From NCBI GenBank assembly GCA_020055645.1, contig CM034546.1:14694001-14758000 (forward strand): a stretch of 64,000 nt of DNA. The letters run 5' to 3'. The notes beneath the pieces are model-generated. The model did no database searches. It saw only the letters and a program-made list of their open reading frames with translations, and had not been told where the DNA came from. The stretch comes from Tomocerus qinae (taxonomy: Eukaryota > Arthropoda > Collembola > Entomobryomorpha > Tomoceridae). The position numbers were made by a program, and so were the translations under genes. How positions within the stretch are numbered: position 1 is the stretch's first letter; each line of letters begins with the position of its first letter. Below, piece after piece: positions 31,792 through 42,915 of this stretch.

Positions 31792-32790
31792 AACGAAACG
31801 GTAATTTATTTCTACCTGCAGTCATGCTAATACTTCACAAATATAAGGTATACCATTTGTGTGCAGCTCTAGCTTACGATAATTCTAGACAGTTTATAAT
31901 ATTATTGACATAGTTTAAGAAAGTGCTTTTGATGAGATTCTTCCTGTCCTTATCCCATAGGCGACATTGAGCTACCATCATTTTAAATTCCATTTCTCTA
32001 ATACTAAACAATTTAATAGATTGAGAATGCATTCTTAGTATATTCAAATACCACTATAATATAATGCTGCGGTAATGTACTACATTATTCTATGTTGATT
32101 TTTATTTAAAGCTGTTGAATACAACCAAGTAGGGTAATAAATTGAGGAAAGAAAGTTATATACCAGTATAATATAATATAATATATTAGGGTTTATACCT
32201 GCCCAGTTTAAAAAATACAAGCTTAAGAATTGTTTCGTGCTTTCCAGACTAAAGTTAATTTAAAATTAATGGAAAAAACTATTGTCAACTCCTTAATATA
32301 GTAAATGTTAAAACTTCATCACTGCTGCCCGAATCGAGGTAGAATCATTAAAATGAATAATTAAGAGAGCAGTCCTAAAACCAGGGAATAAGAAAACAAA
32401 CGCCAGCCAGCCTGCACTTTGAGGAGGTATTTCTGTTGTAGTTTATAATTGGATTTGCAAACGTGTACGATTAAACGGCGAGTATACACGTGCACAAACA
32501 TATATAACGGAAATTCGGTGGTTTTCCTACTGTATCACTTTCCAGACTTGTGTATTGCATTTGCCTTACTGTGTACTATATTATATAGACTTATTAAAAC
32601 GGTTTTCACTGATTAGAACATGTCCTTACCGGGGCAAATGGGTCATATTCAGCCGAAACTGTGACTTCATACAATCCAAGTCTGAAAGTAATAAAAAGCA
32701 TTTCCGACAGACGATTCCTTTTAATCTGTCTTTGACTGCTGTACTGACCATATTCACAGTACACTAGTAAAGTGCAAAACATTTAGCACA
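31792..32790. other. Intergenic
   Basis: No gene is supported. A short simple TATAA-rich run lies near 32165-32190. The last part should contain the GR promoter, but no clear TATA box was identified. Confidence 0.5.
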
Positions 32791-35341
32791 ATGGTAAAAA
32801 CTATTTCCATAACAGTATTTTCATGGTATGTGAAATGGGGAAATTTTTTGGGGGGTATACCATTGGACTGGATATCAGACCGTCCAGGAATATACTTGGC
32901 AATATCTACCAATAAATGGGTAATGCTGAAGTGGTGGATTCATGTGCTGTATTGCCACATTTTCTGTATGTATCTCTGGGCCAGAGCTTATTTTGAAGCG
33001 TTTCATGGTGGTACTATTTCTGCGTGTATGAAACTAGCCTACGCTTTTGGTAGGAGTCCTGCCGATTATCAATATCCACGTAATAATATTCAAAAGAAAG
33101 GACATGGTAGCCATAGGCAATGCCATGATTGAATCTTTCTCCAAATGGCGCAGTAAGTTCAATTAAACATTAACGAAAATATTTATTAAGCATACACAAT
33201 GAGTTAAGGGGAGGACTAGGGAATCCAAAACCGGACCCAAATTTCAAAACCGGTTTTCGGGTTTTTCGGTTTTTGAACTTTTAAAACCGGTTTTTCACCG
33301 GTTTTAAAAACCGAAAATTTGTTTTTAAAAATTCAATGCTAACACTACCAAATTAATGTGTTTGAAGATAAAGAGAGACAGAACACAATTTCATCAAGTG
33401 GAATTTTAACTTTTACTTAACATTTTAATTTTATTTTAATTTTTAAATGAGATATAAATCTCAAAAGTAGTTTTTGTAATTATCGTTTAAAGGGTCCTGA
33501 TAGTACTAAATGTATTGCAATTGGAGGGGACCCTTCAACAAAACCAATTCTATCTAGTCATTCTCATGAGAAATAATCAAAATGTTATAAATTTATGTAC
33601 TAAAATTATTGGCCACTTCAAAAACGCTCTGAGAGTTTTAACTTAAAATTGTGTAGTAAGTTTTTTCCAAATCACATCCAGTTTTCGATAATTCTGAAAG
33701 GTAATGCAATCATAGAATATCTCATCATAGAATACAGCGTCGCGTCATTGAAGCAAACAAATTTTTCTCATATTTTTATGGTTTCTAAATTTTTGAAAAT
33801 TAGAGAAAATTGATTTAAAATGATTCAATCTAATTAACAAATTTTATTTTATTTCAAAAAATATATCGAGGATAGAAAATCTTTACTGACATTTTTGTAT
33901 TGCGTTACTGCATTACTCTAAAGTAAAAAACTCTAAACGGAACTGGTGATTGCCCTTCTATTACTATACTGTTATTGTAAATACTAATTTATTGTGTTTT
34001 ATTTAACTGGAGTCTACATATTTGCACGTATCTAAACATTAAGGATTTCCATGTTATTATTAATAAACCTTTTACTATTTATGACTTTATAATTGTATCT
34101 CAATTTCGGTTTTTCTAATTTTCAGGCTTTATTGCTATTTTAACTGCATATCAGATATAGTTAAATATCTTCTATCAACACCGGTTTTCAGAAAATGAAA
34201 ACCGGTTTCCGGTTTTGAAAAATTCGGTTTTTCACCGGTTTTAAAACCGGTGTAAAACCGGCTTTGGATTCCCTAGGGAGGACTAATAATTCATGTAGAT
34301 AAGTTCTTAATACACGTTTACAAATTTTTGCCAATTTTTAAAATAAAATGACATTTTTATTAAAAAGACCCCTCTCCGTCAATATGGTCTCGATTTTATC
34401 AATTTATATTTTAGCTTTTAAGTATTTACATCCAAAAATATTATTCTGTTTTTAGAACAATACTTTCAGAAGAAATATACTAACAGGATTGATGGATGGG
34501 ATGCCATTCTCTTCTTGGGGTTTCTTACTGCAGTCACCTATCCTATTGTATTTGGAGGTGTCGTATTCGTAATTCCGTTCGAACCGCTATTCATGACATC
34601 CCTACTAAATCCTGACAATTTCAACAACATGCTATTCATCATCTTGGCCTTATTTCATGTTTGGTTTGCATTCAGTGGATTTGCGTTGGCGATGTTTCAT
34701 GTCTCCGTGGCAGTCCTGATGGCCACAACATTGAAATCATTCTTTGAAGAAATAAGGTAATTTTAAAGTAGTTTATAAATCTATTTGTGGAATGTGTAAT
34801 GTTTAGCAATACAACGTTTTAATATTATGACAAATAAAATAGTTTTGGAAGAAACTCTTACAAGACCAAAAAGGAAATTCGAGACATAACCATATTGCCC
34901 CAAATCTACAGATTGTCTCAGATGGTTGTTATAAAAGGCAATGTTATCTACAGTACTGCGCTGTTTGCCCTCAACTTCGCATTCAAGAGACAACTGTACA
35001 TGGCCAACTATCTACTCATTCTACACCATTCGCGGTTGGGTATCACTCGCTGTGTGATGTTCTCTCTTTGGGCTATCTTGGTACTAATGGTTTGGATGAT
35101 GGCACTCTTTACGACATCAACGGTATTTGAATCGTCCTTAAGCTGCATTCAATCTTGGAAATATGGGTCAAATCCAAATCATTCTATATTCAAAAATGCA
35201 CTAGTTCGTAAATTTAGAAAGTCCTGCCCAGTGTGTGGAATCACTATCGGCCGATTTTCGGATATCACGAAAAGCAAAATAATGAAATATATATACTCGA
35301 TTAGCTTAGGAACAATGGAATGCATTTTAACATTTGGTTAA
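32791..35341 (+). pseudogene. Gustatory receptor-like 7TM gene with one frameshift
   Basis: There are three exons: 32791-33152 (donor GTAAGT), 34456-34756 (donor GTAATT) and 34852-35341 (stop TAA). Intron phases 1 and 2 fit exactly between exons 2 and 3 and between the end of exon 1 and exon 2. The product would be about 383 residues, the normal size of an arthropod GR. Hydrophobic helices occur in every exon, and the C-terminal exon has the GR-like order VRKFRKSCPV, then GRFSDITKSKIMKY, then a last helix SISLGTMECILTFG. Exon 1 needs a one-base shift near 33040-33050 (a T4 run in GCTTTTGG): the upstream frame reads MKLAYAF, and the continuation LVGVLPIINIHVIIFKRKD is in another frame. Either the gene is freshly broken or the base is a sequence error. 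Intron 1 carries a hAT-like element. A truncated relative is at 15262-15480. Confidence 0.65.
33217..34275. mobile_element. hAT-like element with CCGG subterminal repeats (1059 bp)
   Basis: Perfect termini TAGGGAATCC and GGATTCCCTA are flanked by a perfect 8-bp target duplication GGGAGGAC (33209-33216 and 34276-34283), as in hAT elements. Both subterminal regions are packed with AAAACCGG / CCGGTTTT motifs, the kind of clustered site that hAT transposases bind. There is no transposase frame, so it is non-autonomous. It sits in intron 1 of the GR gene. Confidence 0.85.
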
Positions 35342-35930
35342 GTTTTCTAATGCTTAAGCTTAATTTTGTTTTGGCTGCCAACCAATTAGTGATATATAGC
35401 CAAACCAGAATGCTTATAATGTAAGCTTGGCGTGTACATAGCTATGCTATTTAAATACAAATTTTGCTATATTTCTGCTTTCCATTTAAAAGAATTTTTA
35501 ACTTCCAACTAATTTCACCTTAAATATATACATGCCCAGTATGAGAAAACTATACAACAACCTTACATGTTAGGTTTTTTTTTGTAATTATGTATGAATT
35601 ATGTAGTATGGAATTTTGAATAGGTATAAATAGAAGACCATGGCTTTTCTATGGTCAGTCCACGGTTCTTTGGGCATAGACAACATATTTTTCCATTAAT
35701 TTTAAATTATCTTGCATATAGCGTTTATTATAGCAAAACTGCCTTAATCCTGTTACCTTTTAAACTGCTTTATGTGAAGTTGTAATTACTAGCTAAGTAT
35801 AATTATAAACATCATTTACCTACTACCTATATCGTTTAATTTTATAATGTAACTTAGGACCTAGGTATTCGTTCAATAGTTTGGAATATTATAGAATAAT
35901 TGTTTTTATAGAATAGCATAACGTGGCATA
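35342..35930. other. GR 3' flank
   Basis: No gene is seen. The first part is shared with the GR relic near 15365. The rest is AT-rich. Confidence 0.5.
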
Positions 35931-35938
35931 TTACCAGA

Positions 35939-38278
35939 CAGGGCCGGTGAGGTTTCAATGCTGCCCGGGCAAACGCTATTTTGATGCCCCCTTTTACTAA
36001 CTTTAATGTCATTACAGAAATTGTAGAACGGGCAAAAATATTTTTGTGACACAAATTATTATACTAAAGTAGAATAGTAATAAAATGCCAAAGTTAAAAC
36101 TGACACTATAAGTTTGAGACGATTAAAATGAAGCTATTAGATTGACACGGTTTGGGTAGATACTGGTTGGGTTGAGATGATTTGGGGAGTCACTGGTTGG
36201 GCTGAGACGGTTTTGGTAGATACTAGCTGGGTTATAACGGTTTAGAGAGTTACTGGTTGGGATGAGACGGTTTAAGTAGATAGTGGCTGGGTTGAGACAA
36301 ATTGATTCTAAGACGTTTTGACTTGAGACGGTTTGAGCCGAGACGTTTTTGGAATAAGACTGTTTGGGATGAGACGGTTTGGGGATAAGACGGTTTGAGT
36401 TGAGACGGTTTGGGTTGAGACGGTTTGGGATAAAATGGTTTGGGTTGAGACGGTTTAGGTTGAGACGGTTTGGGTTGCGACAGTTTGGGGTGAGATGGGT
36501 TGTTTTGAGACGGTTTTGATTGAGAAAGTTTGGATTGAGGCGGTTTAGATTGAGACGGTTTGGATTCAGAAGGTTTGCGATGAGACGGTTTGAACCGAGA
36601 AGTTTTGAATAAAGACTGTTTGGGTTTGGATTGAGACGGTTTGGTTTGGGACGGTTTAGGGGGAGATGGTTTGTGTTGAGACGGTTTGGCGGGGAGATGG
36701 TTTGTGTTGAGACGGTTTGGGGGGGATGGATTTGTGTTAAGACAGTTTAGTTTGATACGGATTGGATTCAAAAGGTTTAGACTGAGACTGATTTGACTGA
36801 TACGGTTTGGATTGAGACGGTTTGGGTTGAGACAATTTGGATTGAGACAGTTTGGATTGGGAATGTTTGAGTTGAGACGGTTAGGAGTGAGACAGTTTGG
36901 ATTTAGAATGTTTAGATTGCGACGGTTTGGAGTGAGACAGTTTGGATTTAGAATGTTTAGGTTGCGAAGGTTTGGAGTGAGACAGTTTGGATTTAGAATG
37001 TTTGGGTTGTGACGGTTTGGACTGAAACAGTTAGAGTTGAGACGGTTAAGGAAAAAAGTAAAATCACATATTTTGTTGTTAGTTGGAGAATTATAAGCTA
37101 GATTGCTAAAAGCTTAATTTTTTGAAATTATTTCCAAACTTTGAAGAAACTTTCCATGCAAGCATTCCATAAATATTTTGTACTCTATTTCTTTTTCAAT
37201 ATTAGTTAATGAATGAAAATGGGTGTATAATTGCCCCTTGCACTGGAAACTTTATGATGTACTACGATGTGTTAATTATTGGTCAATATCGATGTTAGGA
37301 TTGATGAGAGCTGTATTTACGGAACACGGCAATGTAGCAATGCATATTAAATTACCTATACTGTCTAACTTCAGTATAGCACATTATAAATTTATCATAG
37401 GACTTTGTATGTATAAGAAATATATGGCTATTTTACTACAGACTATTTGACTTTACATTTACTAATCAGACACGCTCAATATCCTGTCCTGCAGTTGGAA
37501 TGCATGAAGCTAATTGCTCATTCCAGTTTCTATCCTTGTTTCTCCAGTTCCATTTCCAACACTTACGATGCAAGAGAACGACTGGTGACAATTAACCAGA
37601 TTCAGATAACTGAAATTATGGAGTGATTCACGAGTCAATTATAGGGGTTAGAAAATCGAAAAGAAGAGTACCTCACTCATGAGGTAGGCATCTCCCACAA
37701 CATCGTACAAAAAATTTTATTCAAAGCCAAATCTCGCCAGAAGTCATTTTTGAATTGGGCAGGTTAAATGGTTGTCTCACTAGGCCTTAATTTTTTGATG
37801 CCATTGTAAACGGACACTGAGATGTCCGATCACTTTTGTGCTTTGCAACTGCAGGAGAAGAAATTGAGCACCTCTGATTAGTAAAAGTTTGTAAGTCGAA
37901 TTAGTCTGTAGTAAAATGGCCATATATATTGCTTATACATACAAACTCTTATGATAACTTTTCAATGTGCCATACTGTATTTATTTCTGTGAAGTTTAGT
38001 AGTACATACAATTAGTTTCCCAATCCAAAGAAACAATCAAATAATGTCCATTGTTTTAAAAAAATCGGATAGCGTGATTAGTAACACAATGGAAATAAAC
38101 CAATTAGTGGTCTCTGTCTCTGTATTGTTTTCGAGAAATCATTTTCTATTACAGTTACTTTGGGATACTAATATATCTTGTCCATGGCAAAAAATTTTTT
38201 TTTCGTTCGTTTTGCTGCCCCCCACAGCTTGATGCCCGGTGCCGTCGCTCCGGTCGCCCCCCCAATTCCCCGGCCCTG
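35939..38278. mobile_element. hAT-like element with CAGGGCCGG termini (2.3 kb)
   Basis: The left end is CAGGGCCGGTGAGG. The reverse complement of the right end is CAGGGCCGGGGAATTG. Flanks TTACCAGA (35931-35938) and ATACCAGA (38280-38287) form an 8-bp target duplication with one mismatch, with one extra base at the right junction. CAGGG tips with 8-bp duplications fit the hAT superfamily. No transposase is encoded. The interior holds a 15-bp minisatellite (about 36110-37045) and C-rich sequence near the right end. Confidence 0.65.
36110..37045. repeat. 15-bp minisatellite (GAGACGGTTTGGGTT)
   Basis: About sixty degenerate tandem units of roughly 15 bases, consensus GAGACGGTTTGGGTT, with variants such as GAGACAGTTTGGATT. 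Because the unit is a multiple of three, long open frames appear on both strands (a PSQPK repeat on the minus strand at 36250-36771, an RRFGLRQFG repeat on the plus strand at 36812-37012). These are judged to be by-products of the repeat and not genes. Confidence 0.85.
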
Positions 38279-38287
38279 TATACCAGA

Positions 38288-38926
38288 ACTATGATGCTGT
38301 TAGTTCTTAGTTGTTGGTAATTGAATACACTGTGAGCATATTAAATGAATGTGAATTTACTACAGGCAGGGAATTTACTACTCATTTAAGACTAAGACTG
38401 TATGGGATTGTTACATGTACTTTAGAAATTTTACAAATCCTGTGTGACCCCCTCCTGCTGCTTCGTTCGGTTTTCTAAGTCGAACGTTAAAAAGTGTTGC
38501 ATTGGAACAATCCTTGCAACCTCGGTGACAATTCTTGACTTTTGTTGAGGCTTTTGGGGATTGTATTATTGTAATGTCCGAATAAAATAATGCTTGGCAG
38601 TAACAGAGAAGAAGATACCGTCTGATTATATTAGATTATTTGAATAAATGGGATTCGAACCCTTTCGTTGTGTCAGACTACACAATAAATAAACAATACA
38701 AATAATAATATGTTACTGTAAACAAAATTAATGTGAATTATTTTATATACTCAATATTATAATCAGAAGAGGTTGTCATAAATATAAAACATTTCCCCTT
38801 CAAAACGATAATATTGCTGAGTAGGTAATAAGTAATAACAGTAATAAACCAGCGTAACCACAACTGCAATGGCATGGCACAATAATATTAACCTTTCTCT
38901 GTTCAAGGTGATTCACAAGGTTTCCC
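38288..38926. other. Intergenic
   Basis: No gene is seen. A GGGTTCGAATCCC sequence (minus strand, near 38650) resembles a polymerase III B box but no A box was found upstream. Confidence 0.4.
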
Positions 38927-39220
38927 ATGCAACATACTTTCCCACTGGGTACATTGCCAAGGGGGGTCTAATGGGTTAATCTTGTACTTTTTCTGGGGGG
39001 TATAGGTGGGGCGCGCCCCGTAAGGGGCGCGAAATTTTTTTGAAAAGGGGACGCAGCGGTATAGGAAAACGACTATATAATTTTTTATCAGTGATAAACA
39101 AACGCTGCCTTAAATGTCAATATTTTGTTTGAAGTATATGCACCATTGCTAAAAATTAGGTATAAACGAGCCTCACAGAGATTTTTGGACACATTTCATC
39201 ATATATGCACAAAATCCAGC

Positions 39221-39804
39221 CAAGCACGTATACAGAATTGAATTTCGGAGAGGGCTAAGATTTTCAATAGATATTTAAATGCTATATACTCACGCGTAGC
39301 GCGAAAAAATTTTGGCATTTTTTGACGGAAATGAGTCTAAAATGGCCTAAAAATGGCAAATAATCGCGCGGAGCGCGTAAAAATTTTGGCATTTTTTAGA
39401 ATGGCCTAAAAATGGCAAATAATCGCGCAGAGCGCGAAAAACTTTGGCTGTGGTTGCCGGAAATGAGTCTAAAATGGCCTAAAATGGTAAATACTCGCGC
39501 GGAGCGTGTAAAAATTTTGCTATTTTTTGACTGAAACGAATCTAAAATGGCATAAAAATGGCACATAATTGCGCGGAGCGCGAAAAACTTTGGCATTTTT
39601 TGCCGGAAAAGAGTCTAAAATGGCCTAAGATGGCAAATACTCGCGCGGGGCGTGAAAACATTTTGGTATTTTTTGACGGAAATGAGTCTAAAATGGCATA
39701 AAAATGGCAAATAATCGCGCGGAGCGCGACATTTTTTGCCATTTTCTTGAGAAAAAAATTCTTTTTTCATGGATTTCGAAAGCCCATCCCTCTATACGTC
39801 CTTG
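39221..39804. mobile_element. hAT-like MITE with internal tandem array (584 bp)
   Basis: The left tip CAAGCACGTATACAG and the reverse complement of the right tip CAAGGACGTATAGAG belong to the family seen at 58733-58918. A perfect 8-bp target duplication AATCCAGC flanks it (39213-39220 and 39805-39812). Most of the interior is a tandem array of about 73-base units (39290-39745), which accounts for its larger size. Confidence 0.85.
39290..39745. repeat. About six tandem units of roughly 73 bp
   Basis: Each unit contains GCGCGGAGCGCGAAAA, then a TTTGGCATTTTTTG phrase, a GGAAATGAGTCTAAAATGGC phrase and GGCAAATAATC. Units vary by small deletions (one lacks the middle). Apparent open frames here on the minus strand are repeat artefacts. 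Confidence 0.85.
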
Positions 39805-40070
39805 AATCCAGCACGTCCCGCTGATATTAAAACAGTAATAATAAAATGGTTCAAAACATTAAAAATTAATACTGCATTTTCATCGTATCATTTAAATTTT
39901 GTTATTCATATTTAATTTGAAGTCGGCCAGGAGGGGTAGGTCTTCTCTTTTTTGTGAGTTTAAGGTCCCCTGGCCGACTTCGTAGGCCAGGGGGGGGGGT
40001 CTCAATACTTCTTAGGCCAAGGGGGGGTCTCCGCACATTACAGCATACCTAGGTGGGAAAGTATGCATGC

Positions 40071-40953
40071 AATTATCTCAGTTATCATTTTTTGTTACAT
40101 ATTCACATGCACCTACGTTTAATATGGCTTAAAGCTTATATTTCATTCATTGCTTATGGCAGTCGTCGCGTAGAATATGACTAAAACAGTGCTGCTTTTT
40201 ATTAGGTAACATTTTATCAGCTGTGCCTTTTGATATTTTGAAGATAAGAGTTTTTAGTAATAATTTTGTGTTTCATGTTTCAGTGTTTGACTTATGTTTT
40301 GATTTTAAAAATAATAAAAGAAGAATTCGCAATTTATGGCGTTCATTGTTTCCATACACACCGAAAGTAAATCAAACAGGTAATGTGGAAAATTTAAAAA
40401 AATTGTAATATTTAATGTAAAATAGGTAATTTATTACTTAATGTAATAATATGATTCGTAAAGGAATTATAATACCTAACAAGTTACCAGTTACCACTTA
40501 TGTAATAATTAATATCAAGGTATTTACAATTTTAAATTAGACTAATATTTTACAAGTTTACATAAATACAGTCTAAAGTTCACTGCATACTAAATACCGG
40601 CATAGTTAATTTATGATCCTGGTAAATACTTAATTTTTGTTTTCAGCCAGTAAAATTTGTTGTTTTTATGCTACGTGAGACTTCAAGTGCAAAATTATGC
40701 TATTTAAGTACCATGTATCCATTCCCAAGAATAAAATTTCGCAAAGCTTTAAAATTAATTGGTTTATAGGATAGAAATTGCAATTCAGAAGTTGGCAGTA
40801 CTTGAAGAAAGAACAGTCACATCGGGATTTTTCAGAAATGAACATAAACTAAACGTCTTAACCTTCGAAACCATTTCACAATAGTTCAAAAATAAAACTT
40901 TATGCCGTGCATGGTTTAAGGTTTTCCTAACCATTTTTTGCATTTTCATAAAA
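40071..40953. other. Intergenic upstream of the HTATIP2-like gene
   Basis: No gene is supported; an open frame at 40223-40408 has no recognisable domain. The stretch should hold the promoter of the gene at 40954, but no clear motif was fixed. Confidence 0.4.
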
Positions 40954-41721
40954 ATGTCTGCAAGTGCAAGAGTAATTCCTCAGAAAGCATTCGTAATGGG
41001 GGCAACGGGAACAACCGGAAAAGCCATTGTAAAGGCACTAATCGAAAATCCAGCATTTTCAAATGTGACGTTGATTGGTCGACGTGCTTTGAAATTGCCA
41101 ACTGTCACGGAAAATCCGGGCTATGCTAAAGTGGATCAGAAAACAATCAACTACGAAGATCCGAAGTCTTATGCTGACAGCTTTAGCGGTTTTGACGTCG
41201 GATTTTGTGCTCTAGGCGTGCCTAGTGGGGGCCTCAGTAACGAACAGTATTATCGGATCACCCACGATTACGTTGTTGGTCCTGCCAAGTTAGCGAAGGA
41301 GGGAGGTTGTCGTCATTTCCATTTCGTATCTGGAGGGAGTGCTTCGAAGACTTCTTTATTCTTTTGGGCAAGAACAAAGGCAGAGGTGGAGGAGGAACTT
41401 TCTCAAATGGGATTTGAACGTTTGAGTGTTTACAGACCCGGAGGAATCGTCAAAGACAAGAACGAAGTCACAACCACGATGGAAAAAGCGGGCATATGTG
41501 CATTTAAAATTCTCGATCCTTTCAATTTTTTGAGCGTTGACTCTCTTTTTCTTGGCAAGATGATTGTTGACAACACTTTCTACGGTTCAGGGACCGCTTT
41601 TGAAATATTGCAAAATTCCGACATTCATAAACTAGGCAAAGAGTTCAACAAACACCAGAGTCCTTGTATGTCCGAGATTCCTAATTTCTATAATATAGTA
41701 ATAAGTATAAAAACAGTGTAA
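40954..41721 (+). CDS. HTATIP2/TIP30-like atypical short-chain dehydrogenase
   Basis: The intronless 255-residue protein is close to the usual HTATIP2/TIP30 size. An NADP-binding Rossmann start is seen (MGATGTTGK, glycines 16, 19 and 22), then LIGRR, FDVGFCALG, a THDYV segment, HFHFVSGGSA and YRPGGIV, all in the order of the family. In the family the active-site pair is Y-x3-K before G/A-E-V-E. Here the lysine (K142) is kept but the tyrosine position is tryptophan (W138, in WARTKAEVE), so ordinary SDR catalysis is doubtful. The ATG has a good context (AAAAATG). The C-terminal 25 residues are less family-like. AATAAA lies 40 bases past the stop (41761-41766). TIP30 proteins are linked to nuclear import regulation and oxidoreductase activity; the role here is unknown. 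Confidence 0.85.
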   Translation: MSASARVIPQKAFVMGATGTTGKAIVKALIENPAFSNVTLIGRRALKLPTVTENPGYAKVDQKTINYEDPKSYADSFSGFDVGFCALGVPSGGLSNEQYYRITHDYVVGPAKLAKEGGCRHFHFVSGGSASKTSLFFWARTKAEVEEELSQMGFERLSVYRPGGIVKDKNEVTTTMEKAGICAFKILDPFNFLSVDSLFLGKMIVDNTFYGSGTAFEILQNSDIHKLGKEFNKHQSPCMSEIPNFYNIVISIKTV

Positions 41722-42245
41722 TTAGCTACGTAAATTGTTACTGGCAATTAACATTTGGCCAATAAAAAATATGAATTGAGATAGAAATTGTATGTTCCTA
41801 TGTTGTCGAACTATTTTACCTACTTTTATGGTTGGATAGCACCAAGTAGACATTAATTTTGTAAAATATCTCTAGCCTAACTTTCGGCTGTAAAATTGCA
41901 TAATACTAACCTCGGTTTTCAGCAATATAGCCCTTTTTAGTCACATATTATTAATTTTGTTATGGATTGCATCCTGAACCGGAGATTGGCAACTAACCCA
42001 GAAGTCATGGCAATATGTAATTAAATAATTACTCATGATATTTATGCGCGGTGAAATCATCCGTTTACAGTGAACTATTAAATCATACTAATACAAATTA
42101 TTTACAAGTGTTGCTCTCAGTTCCACTTCCGGATTTCACTATCCATATTGGAGGTGGATGGTTATTGCTGATGCATAGATAACGAGCTGCTGGTAATGTT
42201 AGTTAGGTTATTTTTATTTCCATTTACCTATCTTTCTGTTTACCT

Positions 42246-42312
42246 TTCTTTCTGTTGTTTATTGCCTTTCTGTTGTTTATTGCCTTTCTGTTGTTTATTG
42301 CCTTTCTGTTTA
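42246..42312 (-). repeat. 18-bp tandem repeat carrying AATAAA signals
   Basis: There are three to four units of an 18-base repeat whose minus-strand form is CAATAAACAACAGAAAGG. Each complete unit contains AATAAA. The array begins about 40 bases past the stop of the minus-strand WAP gene, so it probably supplies its polyadenylation signal in several copies. Confidence 0.75.
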
Positions 42313-42351
42313 CACAATATTTTGAATTGCCGGATAAATTTTATTCTGACT

Positions 42352-42915
42352 TTAAGCAATAGGTTTTCCGTTATTCAGTTTTGGTTTACAATTCGATGCT
42401 CCGGAAAATCCACCCCTTGGTTCAACACAACGGTTACCATTGCAACGCCCTGGACAACATTTTTTGGTTCCTGCTAAAGATTATAGTTTTATTTTGCATT
42501 AAAAATATAAACATAGAAATAACAATAAGAATATAATAGTATAGAATATTTTTCAACATTATTGTTATGTTAATATCCTTACAACAATCGTCATCGTATT
42601 CGCACAAATAATGTGGGGTACATGCTTGATTGCTTCCGCTTGGACTTTCAGGACATGTACCTGGCTTCGATTGCGACTGCCTGCTGAGTGTACTTGGGTT
42701 TCCTTATAATCAACGGTATCAAATATTAACGTCAGATTTAGTAAATCTCCATTTGAATTTATTTCTTTTGTTAATAGTTGGGAGATAGATAAATGAAAAC
42801 TTTTTGATAAGCTTAACAAGTAGAGGGACTATATACCTTGAATTATATTTGCTTTGAGATCCAACACAAAAATTGCAAAAATAATGCAAATTACACATTT
42901 GTACTTAAAATCCAT
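42352..42915 (-). CDS. Small secreted WAP-domain protein (3 exons)
   Basis: Exons on the minus strand: 42915-42837 (ATG, phase 1 end, donor GTATAT), 42702-42583 (acceptor TTATAAG, donor GTAAGG) and 42473-42352 (acceptor CTTTAG, stop TAA). Both junctions keep frame. The 106-residue product has a signal peptide (KCVICIIFAIFVLDLKA) and then one four-disulfide-core WAP domain: KPGTCP, then NQACTPHYLC, YDDDCSGTKKCCPGRC and NRC, which is the family spacing D-x-D-C-x-G-x2-K-C-C. A short glycine- and lysine-containing tail follows. WAP domains are typically secreted protease inhibitors or antimicrobial proteins; which of these applies is not shown. No single frame reveals the gene; it appears only when spliced. 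AATAAA repeats follow the stop. Confidence 0.85.

Larger units (their letters stand above)
38927..40070. mobile_element. TIR element enclosing a nested MITE
   Basis: The left end is CATGCAACATACTTTCCCAC and the reverse complement of the right end is GCATGCATACTTTCCCACC. Next to the right end is an inner fold-back pair (39919-39931 GAAGTCGGCCAGG with 39969-39981). The target duplication was not resolved. About half of its length is the nested element 39221-39804. Confidence 0.5.

Noticed and set aside
33049-33105. A short extra intron in GR exon 1 to explain the frame change
   Set aside because: None of the available GT/AG pairs gives the required phase, whereas a single-base change in the T4 run does.
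36250-36771. 173-codon PSQPK-repeat protein on the minus strand
   Set aside because: Product of a 15-base tandem repeat whose length is a multiple of three. The opposite strand is also open and no codon bias or promoter is seen.
38640-38660. tRNA or SINE (GGGTTCGAATCCC B-box-like sequence)
   Set aside because: No A box, acceptor stem or cloverleaf could be found around it.
39396-39742. Two 66-codon repeat proteins on the minus strand
   Set aside because: They fall entirely within the 73-base tandem array of a MITE and are overlapping repeat artefacts.
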